Origin: Roseovarius sp.
Lineage (GTDB): Bacteria; Pseudomonadota; Alphaproteobacteria; Rhodobacterales; Rhodobacteraceae
NCBI GenBank assembly: GCA_023260815.1
Contig: JALQUE010000043.1
Span: forward strand, 1 to 14,966
Length of the DNA: 14,966 nt
Reading direction: 5' to 3'
Below, one piece after another: positions 7,501 through 13,141 of this stretch. Every line of letters starts with the position of its first letter. Position 1 is the stretch's first letter. A model generated the notes under the pieces. It made no database searches. It was not told the origin of the DNA and saw only the letters and a list, made by a program, of their open reading frames with translations. Made by a program: the position numbers and the translations under genes.

Positions 7501-8139
7501 TTAGTTGGGCATGATCCGAGCCGCCAGCCGCATCGCATGGCTGCTGTCCTGCGCAAAGACAGGCATCACCGAATCATAGGCCGCACGAATGAGGGAGGCG
7601 ATGTCCGGGCGCAAGATGACAGCGCCGCCATCAGGCACGCGGGCAAGCGGAGAGGCGTCCTTGAAGGCGGTATCGGACCACAAAAGGATCGTTTGAACGA
7701 CCTGTGACAGCGCCAGCGTTTCCGCCGGAACCGAGCTTAACTCCTTGTCCATCCTCAGAAAAACGAAGCTTGCCTTGATCGCGCCAGCCGTATCGAAGCG
7801 AAAGATGCGATACTGGTTGGCACCCGCCGCCACAAGACGCGCGACCAACGGCGCCAGATCAGGAATTAATCTATCCAGATCAGGGACTTGTAAAAGTTCT
7901 TCCCAATCGCGGAAAAAAAACACCATGAAGTTGATCCCCAGTTCGGGATCGGTCTCGGCCATCTGGTGACCCGCAAGCGTGGTGACCGCCTCGATCGCGC
8001 CTTTGACAACGCCAAGTGTCTGATCATCCACACCAAAAACCACAGGCGCAATGGGCCGGCCCCAGCGGGCAAAGACGTAAGAGCCGTCGGAGCGGGTGAA
8101 AAGCTGTGCGATCTGTTCGGCGCTCAATGATGCGGTCAT
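7501..8139 (-). CDS. Unrecognised 212-residue cytoplasmic protein
   Basis: Function not recognised. The 212-residue protein has no signal peptide or membrane helix. It starts with a Leu/Ala-rich helix, then a strand-rich block with RWGRPIAPVVFGV (about 25-37). Next come a helical stretch, an aromatic strand INFMVFFFRDW (about 69-79), the segment ANQYRIFRFD and a C-terminal helix LRPDIASLIRAAYDSVMP. The mixed alpha/beta layout and even codon use look like a real conserved enzyme or binding protein. The ATG at 8139 is chosen because a run of seven G with AG before it lies about four bases upstream. It ends 12 bases before thpR, so it probably leads a thpR-ybgC transcript. Its upstream region carries two operator-like palindromes. 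Confidence 0.8.
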   Translation of the reverse strand: MTASLSAEQIAQLFTRSDGSYVFARWGRPIAPVVFGVDDQTLGVVKGAIEAVTTLAGHQMAETDPELGINFMVFFFRDWEELLQVPDLDRLIPDLAPLVARLVAAGANQYRIFRFDTAGAIKASFVFLRMDKELSSVPAETLALSQVVQTILLWSDTAFKDASPLARVPDGGAVILRPDIASLIRAAYDSVMPVFAQDSSHAMRLAARIMPN

Positions 8140-8163
8140 GATCCCCCCCTGTCGACATGCCGC

Positions 8164-8191
8164 CCCATACCAGAGCACGGGTCCGAGGCAA
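8164..8191 (-). promoter_or_regulatory. Candidate promoter for the unknown gene and thpR-ybgC
   Basis: On the minus strand, TTGCCT (8191-8186) and TATGGG (8169-8164) are separated by 16 bases, with TGG before the -10. Transcription would begin near 8157, about 18 bases before the ATG. Match to consensus is modest. Confidence 0.3.
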
Positions 8192-8205
8192 AGATCGCCT
8201 GTGCG

Positions 8206-8232
8206 GGATTTGTGTACGGATCGTACGAATCC
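8206..8232. promoter_or_regulatory. Operator-like palindrome, copy 1
   Basis: The outer arms GGATTTGT and ACGAATCC pair with one mismatch across 11 bases, and the inner part is a perfect dyad, GTACG-GAT-CGTAC. A second version of the same site begins exactly 63 bases away. It lies upstream of the promoter candidate at 8164-8191, a position typical for an activator. The regulator is unknown. Confidence 0.45.
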
Positions 8233-8268
8233 TACACATGTTTGGGACGAAAACCCGGGGCGATGCCC

Positions 8269-8296
8269 GGATTTGTGTCCATCCCGTACGCAAATC
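8269..8296. promoter_or_regulatory. Operator-like palindrome, copy 2
   Basis: This begins with the same ten bases as copy 1 (GGATTTGTGT), then six different bases, then the same CGTACG. The arms GATTTGTG and CGCAAATC pair with one mismatch across 11 bases. The 63-base offset from copy 1 equals six turns of B-DNA, so both sites would face the same side of the helix. Confidence 0.45.
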
Positions 8297-8463
8297 GCCG
8301 GCGCCCACAGGCCAGAGACCTGCGCGCCACCCGGTAACGTGATCTTAAAGATTAGCGGCCTAACCTGAGATTTGAGAAAGCCTCGAAACCCGTGCCGTGA
8401 TGCGGCGGATCGGGGTTTGGCTGTCGGAACGATCGATGTTGCAGGGGGCCAGATAGGCTGTCC

Positions 8464-9078
8464 TCAAGGCGTGCCGACAGTGTGCCGCGGCTGCGGGTGA
8501 GCGCGAAGGGAAGAAAGGCCAGTGTCATGCATGTCCAAAACCAGTTTGCCAGCCGCGTAATGCCCGCGGATCACATAACCGGACTGCCCCAGTTCGGGAT
8601 GATCGTCGGCCCAGTCGCGAAACCGGTCGTTCGACACCACGCGCGCGCCCATGTCACGCGCCAGATCGAGGATGGCGGGATCGGCAGGCTTGCCGCGCGG
8701 CATCACCTTGACGTGATCCCCCGACAGGCCCAGCAGGCGGCCCAGATCGTGGCTGTGAAGATACCGCCCCGCCAGCAGATACCCCGCATTGGCATCGAAA
8801 ACGACATCCGGCGACAGGCCCAGCCCCCTGAGATGGTCCAGCACCTCGCGCAGCGTGTCGGCGCGCGGTGTCTCATCGCGCCAATGCATGACGTTGGACC
8901 CATCCACCACGACAGGGATCAGGGGTGCAGGCCGGCGCAAGGCCGCGTTGATCAGCAGCACGAGCGCCCCTGCAACCCAGGCCCCGGCCACCAGACTTTG
9001 ACCCGGCACGACAGGCTGCACGAGGGCGAGCACAGGGCCGACAATACCTATACTAAAGAGTATAACTGGAACAATCAT
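8464..9078 (-). CDS. Membrane-anchored NYN/Zc3h12a-like ribonuclease
   Basis: Probable endoribonuclease of the NYN/PIN-like superfamily, closest by motif to the Zc3h12a (Regnase-1) RNase domain. The 204-residue protein starts with two hydrophobic helices (about 4-22 and 28-47), then the nuclease fold: VVVDGSNVM at 56-64, VVFDAN at 92-97, GKPADPAILDLA at 129-140 and SNDRFRDW at 149-156. The acidic residues D59, D95, D133 and D151 would form the metal site. The C-terminus ends in about 20 less conserved residues. The ATG at 9078 has no clear Shine-Dalgarno, and a promoter candidate sits so close that the leader may be only about five bases. It stands apart from its neighbours (280 bases upstream, 324 downstream), so it is probably transcribed alone. 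Substrate unknown; the family assignment is by motif only. Confidence 0.82.
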   Translation of the reverse strand: MIVPVILFSIGIVGPVLALVQPVVPGQSLVAGAWVAGALVLLINAALRRPAPLIPVVVDGSNVMHWRDETPRADTLREVLDHLRGLGLSPDVVFDANAGYLLAGRYLHSHDLGRLLGLSGDHVKVMPRGKPADPAILDLARDMGARVVSNDRFRDWADDHPELGQSGYVIRGHYAAGKLVLDMHDTGLSSLRAHPQPRHTVGTP

Positions 9079-9089
9079 GGCGAGAGCTT

Positions 9090-9118
9090 ATTCTAACCTG
9101 CGACAACACGAAACAGTC
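9090..9118 (-). promoter_or_regulatory. Candidate promoter for the NYN nuclease gene
   Basis: On the minus strand, a good -10 TAGAAT (9095-9090) lies 17 bases after a weak -35 GACTGT (9118-9113). The start of transcription would fall near 9083, only about five bases before the ATG at 9078. That fits the lack of a ribosome-binding site and would make a near-leaderless mRNA. Confidence 0.35.
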
Positions 9119-9255
9119 TTATTACAGACCGGCGTCAGGTCGCCTATGCGGCGAGAATGTGGCAAAGCCGGGGCAGCATTCAGGGAAGTGGACCGTTTAT
9201 TCGGGACACCTGCCTTGGGATGGGGCGGGCGAGGCGCAATATCACGCTTTTTAGT

Positions 9256-9290
9256 GGGCTTGGCGGGATTACGGGGATTTGGCCAAGCCC
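9256..9290. repeat. Long-loop inverted repeat after the SGNH hydrolase gene
   Basis: GGGCTTGGC (9256-9264) and GCCAAGCCC (9282-9290) form a perfect 9-bp stem with a 17-base loop, about 70 bases past the SGNH hydrolase stop. No T-run follows on the minus strand, so it is not a standard terminator. The rest of the 280-base gap (9079-9358) holds no gene that I can support. Confidence 0.35.
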
Positions 9291-9358
9291 TGACGGATGT
9301 GTGCCGGGCGGGCCGGGTTTGGCTGCGCAAGCTGGGCTTGGGGCGCATGCCACGGGAT

Positions 9359-10093
9359 TTATCCGCGACCCGGCGGGCGTGGCGATGCGAGGGCGGGAGA
9401 TGTCTGATCGAGAATCACGCGCGCCACGCGCCGCGCCCAGGCATCATAGACCGCCGGGCCGGGGTGGAACCCGTCCTCGGCCATGCCGGACGGATCCAGG
9501 GCATCCCCTACGGGCAGGTGGATGACATCGGCGCGCGCGGCGGCAAGCTGCGCCAGCTCATGATCGAGACGCGCCGCCCGACGGCCCAGAACATCGCGCA
9601 GGGGGCGCGGCAACAGCGGGAACCGGTCCAGCGGCGGGACACCCGATGCGATGCACAGCGTCACGCCGTACCGCATGGTCAACGTATCGAGCAACGCCGT
9701 GTAGTCACGCCGCCAACGCGCGGCAGGGACGCCGTTTTTGGCGTCGTTCACCCCAAGCGCCAACACGGCGACATCGTAGCGCCCCGGCGCCAGGGTATCG
9801 AGGCTGATCCGCGTGCTGCGAGCAGTGGCCCCGGTGCGCGCGTGAAGCCCCCACTGCAGATGGCGATGCGGCGACAGGTAAGCCGCCAATCGACCGGCAA
9901 GCGCCTGATCCTGACTGGCGGCCCCGACCCCGGCGGCGGAACTGTCGCCCAGCACCAGAAGCCGAAGCGGCAGGCCATCGCCGGCCTGCCCCGACCGGGG
10001 GCCGGGCGCCTCGGGCAGGCGGAGGGCGCGGGCGGCAACCCAAGCGGCCTGCAGCGCCAGAAGCGGGATCAAAGGGGTATCGGCAAGACGCAA
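9359..10093 (-). CDS. SGNH/GDSL-type lipase or esterase
   Basis: Predicted serine hydrolase of the SGNH superfamily; the substrate (ester, thioester or acetylated sugar) cannot be told from sequence. The 244-residue protein has block I GDSSAAGVG at 49-57 with nucleophile S51, the Gly of block II probably in the HARTGATA stretch (84-91), block III GVND at 114-117 (N116), and block V DGFHPG with D207 and H210. All catalytic positions are present. The N-terminus (about 8-26) is hydrophobic and could be a signal anchor. The start is uncertain: the frame is closed by a stop just upstream, and the first usable codon is TTG at 10093. Later non-ATG codons could serve, but the fold needs at least residues 43 onward. 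It lies 132 bases after ruvB, beyond a triple repeat. Confidence 0.85.
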   Translation of the reverse strand: MRLADTPLIPLLALQAAWVAARALRLPEAPGPRSGQAGDGLPLRLLVLGDSSAAGVGAASQDQALAGRLAAYLSPHRHLQWGLHARTGATARSTRISLDTLAPGRYDVAVLALGVNDAKNGVPAARWRRDYTALLDTLTMRYGVTLCIASGVPPLDRFPLLPRPLRDVLGRRAARLDHELAQLAAARADVIHLPVGDALDPSGMAEDGFHPGPAVYDAWARRVARVILDQTSPALASPRPPGRG

Positions 10094-10126
10094 AAGGGGC
10101 TGGTCCCGGATCGTGAAGGGTTACCG

Positions 10127-10136
10127 TGCTATAGCA
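10127..10136 (-). promoter_or_regulatory. Candidate extended -10 promoter for the SGNH hydrolase gene
   Basis: The palindrome TGCTATAGCA contains TATAGC preceded by TGC on the minus strand, an extended -10 form. Transcription would begin near 10121, giving a leader of about 28 bases. No good -35 is present in the GC-rich repeat upstream. Confidence 0.28.
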
Positions 10137-10149
10137 GGCCCGCGCCCTG

Positions 10150-10185
10150 CCCGTCACCCGCCCCGTCACCCGCCCCGTCACCCGC
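10150..10185. repeat. Three perfect 12-bp tandem repeats with G-quadruplex potential
   Basis: The unit CCCGTCACCCGC is repeated three times without a mismatch. On the minus strand, the sense strand of ruvB and the hydrolase gene, this gives six G-tracts of three or four G with loops of TGAC and C, satisfying the usual G-quadruplex pattern. It lies 40 bases past the ruvB stop and just upstream of the hydrolase promoter candidate. It could stall polymerase or shape the ruvB mRNA end. Confidence 0.85.
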
Positions 10186-10225
10186 GCGCGTGCAGGACGG
10201 GCGCAGGGGGCGCGCGCGGATGCGG

Positions 10226-11254
10226 CTATTTGCTGAACAGATCGCTTTGGCCGGGGGCGGGTGGCGCCGCCATTCCCAGATGCGCCCAGGCCCGCTGCGC
10301 CAGCATGCGGCCACGTGGCGTGCGTTGAATAAGGCCCTGCTGCAGCAAGAACGGCTCGATCACCTCTTCGAGGGCATCGCGGCTTTCGCTGAGCGCGGCG
10401 CTGAGGGTTTCGATACCGACCGGACCGCCCTGATACGCCTCGGCGATCAGCCGCAGATAGCGCCGGTCAGCCCCGTCGAGGCCCAGCTTGTCGACGCCCA
10501 GGCGGGTCAGCGCGTGATCGGCCAGATCACATGTGATGCGCCCGTCACCTTCGACCAGCGCGAAATCCACCACACGGCGCAAAAGACGGCCCGCGATCCG
10601 GGGCGTTCCGCGCGCCCGGCGGGCGATCTCGCGCGCGCCATCGGTGTCGGCGGGCGCGTTCAGCAGCACCGCGTTGCGGGTGACGATCTCATGGAGTTCG
10701 TCTTCGGTATAGAATTCGAGCCGGGTGGGGATGCCGAACCGGTCGCGCAAAGGCGTGGTCAGAAGGCCCAGCCGGGTCGTTGCGCCGACAAGCGTGAAGG
10801 GCTGCAACTCGATCCGGACGGTGCGCGCGGCGGGGCCTTCGCCGATCACCAGATCAAGCTCGAAATCCTCCATCGCGGGGTAGAGCACCTCTTCGACGGC
10901 GGGATTGAGGCGGTGAATTTCGTCGATGAACAGCACATCGTTGCGTTCAAGATTGGTCAGGATCGCCGCCAGATCGCCCGCCTTGGCCAGAACCGGCCCC
11001 GACGTCATGCGGAACCCGACCCCCAATTCGCGCGACATGATCTGCGCCAGCGTCGTCTTGCCAAGGCCGGGAGGGCCATGGAACAGGGTGTGGTCCATCG
11101 CCTCGCCACGCTGGCGGGCGGACTGGATGAAGATGCGCAGATTGGCGCGCGCCTCGGCCTGACCGATGAATTCACTCAGCGCCTGCGGACGCAGGGAGCG
11201 GTCGGTATCCTCGGGGAGAGGATCGGGGCGCAGCGTGGGATCGGGGCTGTCCAT
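10226..11254 (-). CDS. ruvB: Holliday junction branch migration helicase subunit RuvB
   Basis: AAA+ hexameric motor that pumps DNA through the RuvA-bound Holliday junction. The 342-residue protein has the typical RuvB N-terminus (RPQALSEFIGQ at 22-32), Walker A GPPGLGKTT at 60-68, Walker B DEIH at 111-114, the sensor segment GATTR, the LRDRFG arginine-finger region and a C-terminal winged-helix domain with GGPVGIETLSAALSES. Length is normal. The ATG at 11254 lies three bases after the ruvA TAG, so it is in the ruvCAB operon. No intrinsic terminator follows; a G-rich triple repeat lies 40 bases downstream. Confidence 0.98.
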   Translation of the reverse strand: MDSPDPTLRPDPLPEDTDRSLRPQALSEFIGQAEARANLRIFIQSARQRGEAMDHTLFHGPPGLGKTTLAQIMSRELGVGFRMTSGPVLAKAGDLAAILTNLERNDVLFIDEIHRLNPAVEEVLYPAMEDFELDLVIGEGPAARTVRIELQPFTLVGATTRLGLLTTPLRDRFGIPTRLEFYTEDELHEIVTRNAVLLNAPADTDGAREIARRARGTPRIAGRLLRRVVDFALVEGDGRITCDLADHALTRLGVDKLGLDGADRRYLRLIAEAYQGGPVGIETLSAALSESRDALEEVIEPFLLQQGLIQRTPRGRMLAQRAWAHLGMAAPPAPGQSDLFSK

Positions 11255-11257
11255 GGT

Positions 11258-11923
11258 CTAGCCTTTCGGAGCCAGCAGCCTGAGGGCGGACCGGATCATG
11301 ATAGCGGTATCGGCCTGCGGATCGACATCGGCGGCCTGCGCCACGGCGCTTGCCGCCTCGCCGGGCGCGTAGCCCAGATTGATGAGCGCAGACAGCGCCT
11401 CGGCCTGCGCATCCGAGCGCAGAGGCGCGGGGGCCGTGGCGACCGTGTCGATCACAGCATCGTCCGGATCGGATGGCGGCGGTGTCGCGGGGTCCGTGGG
11501 CGTGGTGCCCATGGCCATCAATTCGGGCAGCTTGTCCTTGAGTTCGTTGACGACGCGCTGTGCGGTCTTGGGGCCGATGCCGCGGGCGGCCTTGACCGAG
11601 TTCCAATCGCCCAGCGCGATCGCACGACCCACGCCATCAGGGCCAAGCGCGCCCAAAATCGCCAGCGACGCCTTGGCACCAACGCCCTGCACACTCATCA
11701 ACAGGCGGTGCCATTCCTTTTCGATCAGCGTGGGAAAGCCAAAGAGCTGGAGCAGATCCTCGCGCACCACAAGATCGGTATAGAGTGCGGTATGCTCGCC
11801 GACGCGCGGCAGCGATTGCAGCGTGCGATCCGAGCAATAGACAAGGTAGCCGACGCCGCGCACGTCGATCAGCACATGGTCAGTGGCGCGGTAATCGATG
11901 CGGCCGGCGATGCGCCCGATCAT
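11258..11923 (-). CDS. ruvA: Holliday junction DNA-binding protein RuvA
   Basis: Tetrameric protein that holds the Holliday junction in open square form and loads RuvB. The 221-residue protein begins MIGRIAGRI, with an OB-fold domain (about 1-63). The two helix-hairpin-helix motifs are QGVGAK at 79-84 and RGIGPKTAQ at 114-122. A Pro/Thr/Asp-rich linker (about 138-170) leads to the C-terminal RuvB-binding domain with ALSALINLGYAPGEA. The linker is long and acidic. The ATG at 11923 was chosen because it overlaps the ruvC TGA (ATGA) and matches the family N-terminus; a longer frame to 12535 only overlaps ruvC. Confidence 0.97.
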   Translation of the reverse strand: MIGRIAGRIDYRATDHVLIDVRGVGYLVYCSDRTLQSLPRVGEHTALYTDLVVREDLLQLFGFPTLIEKEWHRLLMSVQGVGAKASLAILGALGPDGVGRAIALGDWNSVKAARGIGPKTAQRVVNELKDKLPELMAMGTTPTDPATPPPSDPDDAVIDTVATAPAPLRSDAQAEALSALINLGYAPGEAASAVAQAADVDPQADTAIMIRSALRLLAPKG

Positions 11924-12414
11924 GCCCCCACCCTCCGGGCCAGGGCGGGCATACGGGCGTGATGGGCGTGACAGATCGCAACGGCCAGAGCATCGGCGGC
12001 ATCGGCGCCCGCAAGCGTGATACCGGGAAGCTGAACACGGACCATGTGGGCAATCTGGTCCTTGGTGGCATGCCCCACGCCGACAACGGTTTTCTTGACG
12101 GTGTTGGGCGCGTATTCCCCCACCGCCAACCCGAATTGCGCCGGCACAAGCAGGGCGATGCCCCGCGCCTGCCCAAGCTTGAGCGTGCCCGCACCGTCCT
12201 TGTTGACAAAGGTCTGTTCCACCGCTGCCGTTTCTGGCGCATAGTGCCGAAGGATTTCGGTAAGCTGGACATGCAGGGACATGAGGCGCGCGGCCATGTC
12301 GGCGCCAGAGGAATGGCAGATGCCGTTGGCGACATGCGACAGACGGCTGCCATCCACGTCGATCACCCCCCAGCCGAGGTTCCGCAATCCGGGGTCGATC
12401 CCCAATACCCGCAT
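11920..12414 (-). CDS. ruvC: Crossover junction endodeoxyribonuclease RuvC
   Basis: Dimeric resolvase that nicks Holliday junctions in two opposed strands. The 164-residue protein has the RNase H-like start MRVLGIDPGLRNLGWGV, and the four expected acidic catalytic residues appear as D7, E66 (VEQTFVNK), D138 and D141 (GADAADALAVA). K108 and K118 fall in the usual DNA-binding stretch. The ATG at 12414 has AGGA four bases upstream. It is the first gene of ruvCAB and faces the divergent DUF1127 gene over 227 bases. A LexA-like box in its promoter region suggests SOS control. Confidence 0.98.
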   Translation of the reverse strand: MRVLGIDPGLRNLGWGVIDVDGSRLSHVANGICHSSGADMAARLMSLHVQLTEILRHYAPETAAVEQTFVNKDGAGTLKLGQARGIALLVPAQFGLAVGEYAPNTVKKTVVGVGHATKDQIAHMVRVQLPGITLAGADAADALAVAICHAHHARMPALARRVGA

Positions 12415-12446
12415 CTGTCCTGCCCCGCTCTTCTGGCTTTTTCAGA

Positions 12447-12476
12447 GGACTAGCACGAAACGGGAACAAAGACCAA
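12447..12476 (-). promoter_or_regulatory. Candidate ruvCAB promoter with LexA-like box in the spacer
   Basis: On the minus strand, TTGGTC (12476-12471) and TAGTCC (12452-12447) are separated by 18 bases. The spacer contains GTTC-N7-GTGC (12467-12453), one base off the alphaproteobacterial LexA site GTTC-N7-GTTC. A repressor bound there would block RNA polymerase directly. The -10 match is poor, so the promoter itself is tentative. Confidence 0.4.
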
Positions 12477-12530
12477 GAGGAATGCGCGCAGCCCCTCGTC
12501 CGGGACCGTCCGGAGCAGTCATGCACAAAC

Positions 12531-12547
12531 TGCATAAGGATTATGCA
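12531..12547. promoter_or_regulatory. Perfect inverted repeat between ruvC and the DUF1127 gene
   Basis: TGCATAA and TTATGCA flank a three-base centre (GGA), making an operator-sized site in an AT-rich patch. It ends ten bases before the DUF1127 promoter candidate and lies about 120 bases from the ruvC start, so it more likely serves the DUF1127 gene. Its regulator was not recognised. Confidence 0.45.
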
Positions 12548-12557
12548 AAAAGCCTAG

Positions 12558-12584
12558 CTTGTCAGCACAACGGGTCCGGCATAC
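12558..12584 (+). promoter_or_regulatory. Candidate heat-shock-type (RpoH) promoter for the DUF1127 gene
   Basis: CTTGTC (12558-12563) and CGGCATAC (12577-12584) are 13 bases apart, resembling the sigma-32 pattern CTTGAA-N13-CCCCATnT in spacing and core bases. Transcription would begin near 12590, giving a leader of about 50 bases. A DUF1127 gene in Rhodobacter sphaeroides (ccaF1) is known to be under RpoH-type control, which makes this plausible but does not prove it. Confidence 0.35.
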
Positions 12585-12641
12585 CTGCCGCTCAGACGCG
12601 GGGTTTCCGCACACAGCATTCTTTCATCAAGGAACATGACA

Positions 12642-12833
12642 ATGTCCGCCATCGACACCACCCGCCCCTCGGCGTCCCGCCTGCAAGGGGTTCTTGCCCA
12701 AATGATCCACGGGTTCGCCAGCTGGAACGACGCCCGCGCGACCCGCAAGGCGCTGTCAAAGCTGTCTGACCGTGAACTGGACGATATCGGCCTGACACGC
12801 GGGGATATCGACGCGGTCGCACGCAAGCTGTAA
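12642..12833 (+). CDS. DUF1127 (YjiS-like) small protein
   Basis: A 63-residue basic protein with the DUF1127 signature in its second half: ALSKLSDRELDDIGLTRGDI, about residues 38-57. The first half has a hydrophobic-aromatic stretch (LAQMIHGFASWNDARATRKA). Members of this family in Rhodobacterales include CcaF1, which binds RNA and affects sRNA maturation and stress response; whether this copy does the same is inference. AAGGA at 12629-12633 lies eight bases before the ATG at 12642 but only two before the ATG at 12636, so 12642 is preferred and the 65-residue form is less likely. It is the only plus-strand gene here and is monocistronic, with a strong terminator about 90 bases past its stop. 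Confidence 0.9.
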   Translation: MSAIDTTRPSASRLQGVLAQMIHGFASWNDARATRKALSKLSDRELDDIGLTRGDIDAVARKL

Positions 12834-12921
12834 CCGGCTGACCTGCGGTGAGCGGCGCGCAGCCCGGCGCGCGCTGTCTGTGCTGCATCAAAGGTCTGGT
12901 CACCTACAGAATACGCCATGC

Positions 12922-12956
12922 AAACGCCCTGCGCGAGAGATCGCGCAGGGCGTTTT
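12922..12956 (+). terminator. Strong intrinsic terminator of the DUF1127 gene
   Basis: A perfect stem with core arms CGCCCTGCGCG and CGCGCAGGGCG (11 bp) has a six-base loop (AGAGAT) and ends in TTTTCGT. The A-run on the left arm and T-run on the right extend the pairing to 14 bp. On the minus strand the tail is only TTTG, so it may also weakly stop transcription from the right. Confidence 0.88.
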
Positions 12957-13141
12957 CGTGCGGTCAGAGGACAGGACGCGCAGCATTAAGCCACGGTCAG
13001 GGCACGGCCCGAGGATACCCGGAGCATCCGGCCCGACAAGGCGGTGATGCCCCCGCTATGAGACCGGTTGGCCAATGATCGGACAAAGGGTGCCGCAGGA
13101 CGGGACACGGCCCATCAAGGGGCTCGTTCGGATTGGGCGGG

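Larger units (their letters stand above)
8140..8463. other. 324-base intergenic region with promoter and palindromes
   Basis: No gene was found between the unknown gene (7501-8139) and the NYN nuclease gene. The left half holds a promoter candidate and two operator-like palindromes, described separately. The right half (about 8300-8463) holds only a small dyad (ATCTT-A-AAGAT, 8342-8352), and no intrinsic terminator with a U-tract was seen for the nuclease gene. Confidence 0.6.

Noticed and set aside
8482..9096. A 204-codon plus-strand frame opposite the NYN nuclease gene
   Set aside because: The minus-strand product carries the NYN motifs and membrane helices; the plus-strand frame is a shadow.
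9088..9348. An 86-codon minus-strand frame in the SGNH-nuclease gap
   Set aside because: The product is a Pro, Arg and Lys-rich string with no pattern of a folded protein and no good ribosome-binding site.
9077..11962. A 961-codon plus-strand open frame across the SGNH hydrolase, ruvB and ruvA region
   Set aside because: It lies antisense to three genes with clear catalytic motifs, has no recognisable domain and is rich in Arg, Gly and Gln. This is the usual result of high GC and codon bias.
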